Below are positions 26,076-31,366 of a stretch of 36,795 bases of DNA, in pieces. This DNA comes from a virus. The stretch is taken from the IMG/VR virus record IMGVR_UViG_3300031951_000567, positions 1 to 36,795 of that record; one strand, written 5' to 3'. The position numbers were made by a program, and so were the translations under genes. The stretch's first letter is position 1. Every line of letters starts with the position of its first letter. The notes beneath the pieces are model-generated. The model worked only from the letters and a program-made list of their open reading frames with translations, searched no databases and was not told the DNA's origin.

Positions 26076-26243
26076 ATGACTCTTCAATCTGCAATCGCTC
26101 AACTTCGCGCTGCTCGCAACGGCGCTGAAATGCTCCAAGTTCTCGACATGCTCGCACAAGACTCTGTAGGTTACACCTATGCCGAGTCCCCACAAATCGC
26201 CAAGGTTCTCGGAGTGCCCACACTTGAAGCTGTAGAGCTCTGA
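26076..26243 (+). CDS. Hypothetical protein (55 aa)
   Basis: Reads MTLQSAIAQLRAARNGAEML, then QVLDMLAQDSVGYTYAESPQ and ends with EAVEL. The opening A-I-A-x-L-R helix and later acidic end look like a small helical DNA- or protein-binding domain. Not recognised. Its last codons carry the -35 element of the next promoter. The pyrimidine-rich leader (26037-26075) is unusual. Confidence 0.6.
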   Translation: MTLQSAIAQLRAARNGAEMLQVLDMLAQDSVGYTYAESPQIAKVLGVPTLEAVEL

Positions 26244-26252
26244 TGGTATAAT
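26224..26252 (+). promoter_or_regulatory. sigma70 promoter with extended -10
   Basis: TTGAAG (26224-26229), 17 bp, TATAAT (26247-26252) preceded by TGG, giving a full extended -10. It begins inside the end of the preceding gene and leads into the stem-loop at 26253-26279. Confidence 0.7.
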
Positions 26253-26279
26253 AAAGGGGGCTCACATCCCCCCCTTTTT
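26253..26279 (+). terminator. GC hairpin with T run overlapping the transcription start
   Basis: AAAGGGGG (26253-26260) can pair with CCCCCTTT (26270-26277), followed by more T. As a terminator it ends incoming transcripts. For the promoter just upstream, the expected start (~26259) falls inside the stem, so new transcripts escape the hairpin. Confidence 0.7.
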
Positions 26280-26281
26280 GT

Positions 26282-26446
26282 ATGACTGATACGGAGAAAC
26301 TTCTCGAACTTTCAGAGTTAATCAGACAGATCATCTTTGCTCTAGAGATGACACAATACGAAATCTCCGATTCACAACAAAAGAATAATGTTCTAGAACT
26401 CTCTGAGATCTATCACCAGAAGATGATTGCTATTCTAACCACATGA
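26282..26446 (+). CDS. Hypothetical helical protein (54 aa)
   Basis: Reads MTDTEKLLELSELIRQIIFA, then LEMTQYEISDSQQKNNVLEL. Helical hairpin-like. It starts three bases after the T run of the hairpin. ATGA overlap with the next gene. Function unknown. Confidence 0.65.
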   Translation: MTDTEKLLELSELIRQIIFALEMTQYEISDSQQKNNVLELSEIYHQKMIAILTT

Positions 26447-26571
26447 AGAAACACCATCTGATTGTTGCTTCAATCATCCCAGCTATCCTACTCACATTCG
26501 CAACGATTCGTGATAGCTGCGCAAACCCCGATTATGCCAATTACTTCACAGAATCATGCAAAACAAAGTAG
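26443..26571 (+). CDS. Small secreted protein with signal peptide (42 aa)
   Basis: Reads MKKHHLIVASIIPAILLTFA, then TIRDSCANPDYANYFTESCK. Positively charged start, hydrophobic core and two Cys in the short mature part, like the protein at 24662. Probably exported or a signal anchor. Function unknown. It overlaps the next gene by 16 bases in another frame. Confidence 0.6.
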   Translation: MKKHHLIVASIIPAILLTFATIRDSCANPDYANYFTESCKTK

Positions 26572-26711
26572 AAAACTGGGTGGACAATCTAACACTCACA
26601 CAACAACAAAAAGTTTACAACGAGATCGTGGATTATTTCACAAGTGAGGTGATTAAAGAGGTGTTATCAAAGTATGACAATTCTCTTGACATTGAACATC
26701 TAAACGTATAA
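26556..26711 (+). CDS. Hypothetical helical protein (51 aa)
   Basis: Reads MQNKVENWVDNLTLTQQQKV, then YNEIVDYFTSEVIKEVLSKY. Helical. The W-V-D-x-L-T opening looks conserved. The promoter for the next gene (TTGACA at 26686) lies in its last codons. Function unknown. Confidence 0.65.
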   Translation: MQNKVENWVDNLTLTQQQKVYNEIVDYFTSEVIKEVLSKYDNSLDIEHLNV

Positions 26712-26714
26712 AAT
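26686..26714 (+). promoter_or_regulatory. sigma70-like promoter
   Basis: Perfect TTGACA (26686-26691), 17 bp, TAAAAT (26709-26714, 5/6). It overlaps the end of the preceding gene. The leader is about 30 bases with AAGGA before ATG 26753. Confidence 0.65.
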
Positions 26715-26752
26715 AGTAACGTACTTTCATTCACACTTAAGGACACACACTT

Positions 26753-26938
26753 ATGCAAACCATCAACAACAAAGTTACACGTTACAGAGTTACCTTGGAC
26801 TTTACAGTTGATACATCTAACTGTGTAAGTCCTAAAGAATGGAATTGGGCTTCACTTCTCGAACTCGGTAACAACGAATCAGTCAATGAGGTTTATGTAG
26901 AGAACCTCGGAGAATATACCACTCGTAGGAGTAAGTAA
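26753..26938 (+). CDS. Conserved small phage protein (61 aa)
   Basis: Reads MQTINNKVTRYRVTLDFTVD, then CVSPKEWNWASLLELGNNES and NEVYVENLGEY. The P-x-x-W-N-W-x-x-L-L-x-L pattern followed by V-x-V-x-V-E is a motif I recall from cyanophages, with no known function. It has its own promoter. The stop TAA shares its A with the next ATG. Confidence 0.7.
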   Translation: MQTINNKVTRYRVTLDFTVDTSNCVSPKEWNWASLLELGNNESVNEVYVENLGEYTTRRSK

Positions 26939-27087
26939 TGGACCTCACTACCGCTCACCCTTACGGGGAAGAAAGTTTGTTCGATTTTGAACAAGAGATC
27001 AATGATCAGTATGCTGCTCAGTATGATGAAGATATGATCTTCGATGATTACTCTAGTGGCATAGATGCTGAGAGTTATGATCCTTGA
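26938..27087 (+). CDS. Small acidic protein (49 aa)
   Basis: Reads MDLTTAHPYGEESLFDFEQE, then INDQYAAQYDEDMIFDDYSS. About a third of the residues are Asp or Glu. It resembles the acidic protein at 7742 in composition. It directly precedes the origin-like noncoding region. Function unknown. Confidence 0.65.
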   Translation: MDLTTAHPYGEESLFDFEQEINDQYAAQYDEDMIFDDYSSGIDAESYDP

Positions 27088-27109
27088 TTGATCTCTGATT
27101 GTTTATACT

Positions 27110-27156
27110 GTTTTCCACAGCTTTATGATACCTTTGTGGAAAAAGCTGTGGAAAAC
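27110..27156 (+). repeat. 15-bp inverted repeat with three TTTTCCACA boxes
   Basis: Positions 27110-27124 are the exact reverse complement of 27142-27156. Boxes: TTTTCCACA at 27111-27119 (+), TGTGGAAAA at 27135-27143 and 27147-27155 (-). TTTTCCACA is the cyanobacterial form of the DnaA box. Confidence 0.8.
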
Positions 27157-27374
27157 AAGCCATTAAAAAAAGGCTAAAAAAATCAAGCTTGTGTGAAAGC
27201 TTTCTCGTTTATGTTCTCTCTGTGGCCCCTCTGATGGCTTATAAAAAAGCCTCTGAGACCTTGTAATCTTAGCGGGCAGGCTATCACACGACCGCATAAA
27301 TGTCAAGAGACCCCCCACATAAGTCTCCGGGACCACACAGTTTGAGCAACATAAGGTCTCACAGTTTCTTATAG

Positions 27375-27416
27375 TTTTCCACAGCACTTGTGGAAAAAGT
27401 CTATAAGTTTTCCACA
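27375..27416 (+). repeat. Second group of three TTTTCCACA boxes
   Basis: TTTTCCACA at 27375-27383 and 27408-27416 on the + strand, TGTGGAAAA at 27389-27397 on the - strand. The first two form a short inverted repeat. Confidence 0.8.
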
Positions 27417-27418
27417 GT

Positions 27419-27430
27419 CTTATGAGCACT
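27419..27430 (+). repeat. 12-bp direct repeat CTTATGAGCACT, copy 1
   Basis: Directly follows the last TTTTCCACA box. Identical copies occur at 28239-28250 and 28297-28308. Confidence 0.7.
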
Positions 27431-27453
27431 CTAAGTCCCCCACATCTCGGAGC

Positions 27454-27482
27454 TTGACATAAGCTCTCTGAGGCCTTATAAT
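27454..27482 (+). promoter_or_regulatory. Perfect-consensus sigma70 promoter
   Basis: TTGACA (27454-27459), 17 bp, TATAAT (27477-27482): a full match with ideal spacing. It lies just right of the DnaA-like boxes and faces right, with no gene until 27681. It could make an origin transcript/primer RNA or drive the gene at 27681. Confidence 0.8.
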
Positions 27483-27602
27483 AACTCTGTGGGAGTGCAT
27501 AAAGGGGCTGAGTGCTTAAGCTCTTTGAGCCGGCTTAAGTAAAGCTCAAGCCACAAAGACTCATGAGCCTACCATAGAACCTTGACAACTGAGATACACA
27601 AT

Positions 27603-27674
27603 GGACACTTATCTAACTGGCCACAGAATGTGCCAGAGGGAGCCAGATCCCGTATATTAGCCATGTTGAGAGGA
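27603..27674 (+). promoter_or_regulatory. Recurrent promoter module, copy L
   Basis: GGACAC at 27603, TGCCAG at 27631-27636, 16 bp, TATATT at 27653-27658, leader AGCCATGTTGAGAGG. The stem is CTGG-CACA (27617-27625, one bulge) with TGTGCCAG (27629-27636). Confidence 0.75.
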
Positions 27675-27680
27675 ACACAC

Positions 27681-27926
27681 ATGAGCACCACCCAAACCAC
27701 TCAAGCTACCTACAACGGTTATGCTAACTATGAGACCTGGAATGCTGCTCTGTGGATTGGCAATGAGTACAGTCTGTATAAGATTGCTCTTCGTTGTGAA
27801 GATTATGCCGAGTTCCAAGAGCTTATGATTGATCACTACGGTATGAGCTGCACCCCTGATGGTGTACTCTGGAACGACTCTGAGCTTAACCACGATGAGC
27901 TCGACGAAGTGATCAAAGAACTCTGA
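27681..27926 (+). CDS. Conserved phage protein, NYETWN-ALWI family (81 aa)
   Basis: Reads MSTTQTTQATYNGYANYETW, then NAALWIGNEYSLYKIALRCE. The N-Y-E-T-W-N-x-x-L-W-I-x-N-x-x-x-L-Y motif is widespread in phages and plasmids (DUF7249-like), function unknown. ATG 27681 follows GAGAGG at a good distance. The long in-frame extension to 27582 would pass through module L and is rejected. Confidence 0.8.
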   Translation: MSTTQTTQATYNGYANYETWNAALWIGNEYSLYKIALRCEDYAEFQELMIDHYGMSCTPDGVLWNDSELNHDELDEVIKEL

Positions 27927-27964
27927 GCTTCGTCTATTCTAACCGTTCACCACACACTAACACC

Positions 27965-28210
27965 ATGAGCACCATTAACGTCGCAACCGCTACCAAACTC
28001 GACCTGCTGATTGCTGATACTCAAGGGCAGATTAAGTACACCGTGCTCCCCACCCGTAAGGCTCGGAAATCTGAACTGCTCATGAGCCGCACGAATGGCG
28101 TCCGCACCAACACTAACCGTAAGGGTCAGGCATACAGCGGACATGCCACACATGCACAGAATGCTGTGATGGAGGGCAATGCTGCTGCGTATTTCAAGAC
28201 CAGCGGCTGA
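27965..28210 (+). CDS. Hypothetical basic protein (81 aa)
   Basis: Reads MSTINVATATKLDLLIADTQ, then YTVLPTRKARKSELLMSRTN. The centre and C-terminus are basic and rich in Arg, Lys, Ala and His (GVRTNTNRKGQAYSGHATHA), which may mean nucleic-acid binding. It lies between two origin-like noncoding stretches, so an origin-associated role is possible but unproven. Not recognised. Confidence 0.65.
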   Translation: MSTINVATATKLDLLIADTQGQIKYTVLPTRKARKSELLMSRTNGVRTNTNRKGQAYSGHATHAQNAVMEGNAAAYFKTSG

Positions 28211-28238
28211 TGGGGTAGAGTGTGCGTCCCCTCTGAGG

Positions 28239-28250
28239 CTTATGAGCACT
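28239..28250 (+). repeat. 12-bp direct repeat CTTATGAGCACT, copy 2
   Basis: Identical to 27419-27430, preceded by CTCTGAGG as at 27466, and located in the loop of a 7-bp stem. Confidence 0.7.
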
Positions 28251-28296
28251 TGGAGGGGACACGAATACAGGGTAGACGAGCAGCGGTGTTCGTGAT

Positions 28297-28308
28297 CTTA
28301 TGAGCACT
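28297..28308 (+). repeat. 12-bp direct repeat CTTATGAGCACT, copy 3
   Basis: Identical to the other two copies and followed by TTGAG. Confidence 0.7.
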
Positions 28309-28503
28309 TTGAGCAGTTGTTTATGCGCCCGTTTGTTATAGCGCGGGGCGCGGTGGCCCCCTATTTCAAAAAACGCTCACTACCCTAATCTATAACGACC
28401 CCAAAAAGCGCTCATAAAGCTTCACACGACTCAAAATTTTTTTCGCCAGCCAAAAACACTCAAAACCCCCTTTCATAAATTCTTAGAGATACTTTGAGTA
28501 ATC

Positions 28504-28635
28504 ATGAAAAGTCCCCTTCGATATCTTTATGAGAATGTGTATGGTACAGATATTACAATTGTTGATGAATGTACATATATCTTGATCTGTATTCAAGAGT
28601 GTGTTAGAATCTTATGGTCTAAAAAGACGAAATGA
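28504..28635 (+). CDS. Hypothetical protein (43 aa)
   Basis: Reads MKSPLRYLYENVYGTDITIV, then DECTYILICIQECVRILWSK. Contains a short hydrophobic patch and three Cys. Support is limited to the clean frame after the noncoding region. Not recognised. Confidence 0.5.
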   Translation: MKSPLRYLYENVYGTDITIVDECTYILICIQECVRILWSKKTK

Positions 28636-28668
28636 ATATATAATGTTTGAGATGAACATTCAGAATAC

Positions 28669-28818
28669 ATGGAATTACAAATAGATCACTACGAAAAGGA
28701 TTTACTTATTGATTGTATTCAACATCGTTTGGATACTGATAAGATTTTAATTATCAATGATTCTCTAAAGTCTGAGATTGAGGACCTGCTTGCAAAAGTA
28801 GAAGAGGAGTGTGTATAA
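28669..28818 (+). CDS. Conserved small cyanophage protein (49 aa)
   Basis: Reads MELQIDHYEKDLLIDCIQHR, then LDTDKILIINDSLKSEIEDL. The H-R-L-x-x-D-x-I-L-I-I/V-N-x-S-L-K-x-E-I-E-D-L-L core is a pattern I recall from cyanophage small proteins. Helical. Function unknown. The next gene starts inside its last codons at a GTG. Confidence 0.7.
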   Translation: MELQIDHYEKDLLIDCIQHRLDTDKILIINDSLKSEIEDLLAKVEEECV

Positions 28819-28972
28819 TATACTTGTAGATGGTTATGTAATTGCACAGAATGTTTCGAAGTGTGATTTGAAACATAAGGTGGAGATCATCAGAGCATAC
28901 TGTAATCTTGAAGAAGATCTCAGATTTGCTAAGGTTACATACGTTCTAAATAATCCAGAAACCATTGCATGA
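28811..28972 (+). CDS. Conserved small protein, GTG start (53 aa)
   Basis: From GTG 28811 it reads (M)YNILVDGYVIAQNVSKCDLK, then HKVEIIRAYCNLEEDLRFAK. No ATG precedes the conserved-looking N-terminus, and the GTG overlaps the end of the preceding gene. The N-V-S-K-C-D-L-x-H-K-V pattern looks familiar from cyanophages. Function unknown. Confidence 0.6.
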   Translation: MYNILVDGYVIAQNVSKCDLKHKVEIIRAYCNLEEDLRFAKVTYVLNNPETIA

Positions 28973-28993
28973 ATTGATTTGTAGTGGTAGAAT
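28965..28993 (+). promoter_or_regulatory. Weak possible promoter
   Basis: TTGCAT (28965-28970), 17 bp, TAGAAT (28988-28993, 5/6), 23 bases before the glycosyltransferase-like gene. The -35 is poor. Confidence 0.3.
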
Positions 28994-29016
28994 AATTACG
29001 TCGCAATTCTAGTTTT

Positions 29017-29769
29017 ATGTCAAAAGGATTTACAATTAAAGCAAACGCTCCGACTCCAAAGAAAAACGAGGATGATTTTGATATTGAAGCCGCGAAGGAA
29101 ATGATTCGTGGTAAATCGATTATCTTCTGTCTTCCTGGACGTGGATGTTCATATATTTTTCTGAAGAATTTCGTACAGTTGTGTTTTGATCTTGTGCAGT
29201 CTGGTGCAAGTATTCAAATTTCACAGGACTATTCTTCCATGGTTAACTTTGCACGTTGCAAAGTACTAGGTGCAAATGTTCTTCGTGGACCAAAGCAGAT
29301 TCCTTGGGATGGAAGACTGCAGTATGATTATCAACTGTGGATTGATAATGACATTGTATTCAACACTGAGGCATTCTATCGTCTTGTAGCAATGGATCGT
29401 GACATTGCGGCTGGTTGGTACATGACTGAAGATGGTCAGACTACTTCAGTTGCTCATTGGCTTGAGGAAGATGACTTCAAGAAGAATGGTGGAGTCATGA
29501 ATCATGAGACTGGTGATACGATGAGTAAGCGTCGTAAGCCATTCACAGTAGACTACACTGGTTTTGGTTGGGTATTGATTAAGAAGGGTGTATTTGAGTC
29601 TCTAGAGTATCCTTGGTTCGCTCCGAAGATGCAAGTGTTTGACTCTGGAGAAGTTCAGGATATGTGTGGAGAAGACGTATCCTTCTGTCTTGATGCAAAG
29701 GCAGCGGGCTTTGAGATCTGGTGCGATCCTAAGATTCGCGTTGGACACGAGAAGACTCGTATTATCTGA
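29017..29769 (+). CDS. Glycosyltransferase-like (GT-A fold) protein (250 aa)
   Basis: Residues ~33-115 follow a GT-A pattern: SIIFCLPGRGCSYIF, QDYSSMVNFARCKVLGANVL, then YQLWIDNDIVF, where Asp110-Asn-Asp112 sits in the place of the metal-binding DxD. Later GFGWVLIKKGVFESL, and CGEDVSFCLDAKAAGFEIWC with Asp220 as a likely catalytic base, then RVGHEK (His244). I recall similar proteins in cyanomyoviruses near structural genes, where they may glycosylate virion proteins. The sugar and acceptor are unknown. A Lys/Pro-rich stretch marks the flexible N-terminus. Confidence 0.75.
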   Translation: MSKGFTIKANAPTPKKNEDDFDIEAAKEMIRGKSIIFCLPGRGCSYIFLKNFVQLCFDLVQSGASIQISQDYSSMVNFARCKVLGANVLRGPKQIPWDGRLQYDYQLWIDNDIVFNTEAFYRLVAMDRDIAAGWYMTEDGQTTSVAHWLEEDDFKKNGGVMNHETGDTMSKRRKPFTVDYTGFGWVLIKKGVFESLEYPWFAPKMQVFDSGEVQDMCGEDVSFCLDAKAAGFEIWCDPKIRVGHEKTRII

Positions 29770-29831
29770 TCTTCGGCGCGTTAAAAAATCAATTTTTGGC
29801 GCGTATGTAAAACAATTGTGAGGTATTCAAA

Positions 29832-29978
29832 ATGGCAACAAAAAAATCATCGTCTAACAAGGTAGTCATTGAATCGACACCTAAGAAAAGTCGTCAAGGA
29901 ACTGGAAAGCATACTAAATATGCTGCCACCAGTCGAAATGGGGCACGTAAACGTTACCGTGGTCAAGGGAAAGGTTGA
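29832..29978 (+). CDS. Small highly basic conserved cyanophage protein (48 aa)
   Basis: Reads MATKKSSSNKVVIESTPKKS, then RQGTGKHTKYAATSRNGARK and YRGQGKG. About a third of the residues are Lys or Arg. The S-R-Q-G-T-G-x-H-T-K-Y-A-A-T-S-R-N-G core is a string I know from cyanomyoviruses, function unknown. Probably nucleic-acid binding or a virion DNA-associated protein. The leader upstream has GGCGCG twice around an A/T stem. Confidence 0.75.
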   Translation: MATKKSSSNKVVIESTPKKSRQGTGKHTKYAATSRNGARKRYRGQGKG

Positions 29979-29996
29979 TATCAACCAAAGGAAAAG

Positions 29997-30004
29997 TCTA
30001 AATA
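29997..30004 (+). promoter_or_regulatory. Late-type promoter box TCTAAATA
   Basis: 7/8 match to the T4 late box TATAAATA, 24 bases before ATG 30029. The same string followed by ATT is at 19811. Confidence 0.55.
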
Positions 30005-30028
30005 ATTCAAATTAATCTAATTATACAG

Positions 30029-30175
30029 ATGGCTGATTCAGATCCAAAAACATCACCTAATGCGGAACCAGAAGCACCTTCTGAAGCCAATGTTTTTTCT
30101 TATGATGTTGCTTCACAAGTTAAAGCCGCTCCAGAAGTAAAGCCAAATCCAAACTCTCCCCTAGCTGCAGGTTGA
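30029..30175 (+). CDS. Small Pro/Ala/Glu-rich protein (48 aa)
   Basis: Reads MADSDPKTSPNAEPEAPSEA, then NVFSYDVASQVKAAPEVKPN. Low-complexity and probably disordered, with a hydrophobic NVFSYDV centre. The late box upstream and the place beside baseplate genes suggest a minor virion or assembly peptide. Not recognised beyond that. Confidence 0.65.
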   Translation: MADSDPKTSPNAEPEAPSEANVFSYDVASQVKAAPEVKPNPNSPLAAG

Positions 30176-30176
30176 T

Positions 30177-30644
30177 ATGACCGAAAAAGAAGCGTATATT
30201 CATGAGTGGATCGCTGAAGTATCTAAACAACGTTTAGAATTAGGTGGTTTCGCCGTTTGTCCATACGCTTCTAATTCAAAAACTAGCATTGTAGAGACTC
30301 CTATCGATGACATCGTACCTGAGCCAGGTCATGATGTCATCGTTTTTATTGTAGAAAGTTTTTGGAGACCTGATCAAATTCAAAAATGGGTAGAATTTTA
30401 CAACGAAAAGTTTACCTATTACAAATTCTTTGAAGATTTGTCAACAAAAGATACTTATATCAATGGCGTAAAGACTAATAATTCAAAATATAATTTAATT
30501 TTGTGTCAATCGAAGATTAAATTAAGTAAGATTCGTAAACAATTATCAAAATCAGAGTACTATAATTACTGGAATGAGGAATATTTGAAGGAAATCCTTG
30601 GTGATGACTACGAACTAGTAAAAGAAGACGACATTTCGGGATAG
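30177..30644 (+). CDS. Conserved cyanophage hypothetical protein (155 aa)
   Basis: Reads MTEKEAYIHEWIAEVSKQRL, then GGFAVCPYASNSKTSI, HDVIVFIVESFWRPDQIQKW and NLILCQSKIKLSKIRKQLSK. It is alpha/beta with one Cys in the GGFAVCPYA motif, which is reminiscent of DUF1415-type proteins. It sits between structural genes in a late transcript. Function unknown. Confidence 0.7.
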   Translation: MTEKEAYIHEWIAEVSKQRLELGGFAVCPYASNSKTSIVETPIDDIVPEPGHDVIVFIVESFWRPDQIQKWVEFYNEKFTYYKFFEDLSTKDTYINGVKTNNSKYNLILCQSKIKLSKIRKQLSKSEYYNYWNEEYLKEILGDDYELVKEDDISG

Positions 30645-30661
30645 CAACCCCGTAAAAAGTT

Positions 30662-30681
30662 CTGATTTTTACAATCAGGAG
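30662..30681 (+). promoter_or_regulatory. Stem next to the ribosome binding site
   Basis: CTGATT (30662-30667) pairs with AATCAG (30673-30678), which overlaps the Shine-Dalgarno AGGAG (30677-30681) of the next gene. It could modulate translation of that gene. Confidence 0.4.
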
Positions 30682-30687
30682 CTAAAA

Positions 30688-30927
30688 ATGTCCAATTTTC
30701 CAGTAGATAGAGACAAAAATTACATGTTTCAAACGTGGGGAACTACTAAACTCGTCACAGATTATAGTCCTCTTACAGAAAAAAAGGTTCTACAAGAGAT
30801 CGTTCATGATACTGCACCCAATCACGATCTAAAGAAACAAACTGAACTGCATGAGAAGATCCGTAATGACCAAGATTACGATGATTGGGAGTATGGAACA
30901 GAACCAACTTACGGTAAAAAGTGGTAA
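30688..30927 (+). CDS. Hypothetical protein beside gp25 (79 aa)
   Basis: Reads MSNFPVDRDKNYMFQTWGTT, then KLVTDYSPLTEKKVLQEIVH and ends in an acidic-aromatic tail. It has a strong Shine-Dalgarno sequence AGGAG seven bases upstream. Cyanophage relatives sit before the baseplate wedge genes, so a late or structural role is likely. It is not T4 gp53 as far as I can tell. Confidence 0.7.
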   Translation: MSNFPVDRDKNYMFQTWGTTKLVTDYSPLTEKKVLQEIVHDTAPNHDLKKQTELHEKIRNDQDYDDWEYGTEPTYGKKW

Positions 30928-30943
30928 AAAAGTCTTATAGATA

Positions 30944-30952
30944 TAATAAATA
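30944..30952 (+). promoter_or_regulatory. Late-type promoter box TAATAAATA
   Basis: AATAAATA (30945-30952) is 7/8 to the T4 late box TATAAATA and lies 16 bases before the gp25 start. Confidence 0.6.
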
Positions 30953-30967
30953 CCCTTAGTTTAAGTA

Positions 30968-31366
30968 ATGGTAAGGATTTCTCGCAAATTCAAAGATATT
31001 AGTCTGTCATTTGTGAGAAATCCTGTGACAAATGATATTCTTGCAATTACTGATTCTGATGCGATTAAAAAATCTATCATTAATTTAGTTAGAACTAGAG
31101 TTGGTGAGAGATTTTTTAATGATTTGTTGGGTACTAATGTTGATAGTTCTATTTTTGAACTCCAAAGTCCTGAAGTTGCATACCAACTTGAACTTGAAAT
31201 TTCGACTCTATTAAAAAATTATGAGCCAAGAATAAATCAATCTACAGTTTTAGTTACATATACAGAAGAGTCGAATGATTTGAATATTAGAATTTCATAT
31301 GATATAGTTGGGTTACCAATACCAACACAAAGTATAGAATTTATTTTACAACCCACTAGAGTCTAA
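30968..31366 (+). CDS. 25: Baseplate wedge subunit gp25 (132 aa)
   Basis: Matches T4 gp25/GPW_gp25 throughout: FKDISLSFVRNPVTNDILAI, then AIKKSIINLVRTRVGERFF, then a FELQSPEVAYQLELEISTLL helix and RINQSTVLVTY. The R-x-G-E-R-x-F motif is the family hallmark. In T4 and its relatives gp25 joins gp6 and gp53 in the wedge and contacts the sheath at the first layer. 132 aa is the normal length. Late box just upstream, and its stop overlaps the gp6 start. Confidence 0.95.
   Translation: MVRISRKFKDISLSFVRNPVTNDILAITDSDAIKKSIINLVRTRVGERFFNDLLGTNVDSSIFELQSPEVAYQLELEISTLLKNYEPRINQSTVLVTYTEESNDLNIRISYDIVGLPIPTQSIEFILQPTRV

Larger units (their letters stand above)
27088..27602 (+). other. Noncoding region with DnaA-box-like cluster (origin candidate)
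   Basis: About 515 bases with no supportable gene. It holds six exact TTTTCCACA boxes in two groups, A-rich tracts (27164-27182), several short CTCTGAG and CTTATGAGCAC repeats, a perfect sigma70 promoter, and inverted repeats CTTAAGC/GCTTAAG near 27515-27540. A reverse-strand open frame (27163-27429) is not convincing. Function as a replication origin is inferred from the boxes and the lack of genes. Confidence 0.6.
28211..28503 (+). other. Noncoding region with direct repeats and hairpins
   Basis: No gene visible. GTCCCCT (28226-28232) pairs with AGGGGAC (28254-28260), with one of the CTTATGAGCACT repeats in the loop. A third copy of that repeat is at 28297. A GC-rich island (gcgcggggcgcggtggcccc, ~28340) is followed by A/T tracts (~28433-28442). 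Together with 27088-27602 it may be part of an origin. Confidence 0.5.

Noticed and set aside
27163-27429. 88-aa reverse frame across the DnaA-like boxes
   Set aside because: It reads through both palindrome groups and A-tracts. The sequence is better explained by noncoding repeats.
6080-27674. CRISPR array or transposon end repeats as an explanation of the recurrent modules
   Set aside because: The copies are 1-9 kb apart with whole genes between them, the middle bases vary, and all are in one orientation at gene starts. This fits promoters, not spacers or insertion-sequence ends.
28335-28360. GC-rich palindrome-like island (gcgcggggcgcggtggcccc) as a terminator
   Set aside because: Only a 5-bp stem forms and no T run follows directly, so it is reported only as part of the noncoding stretch.
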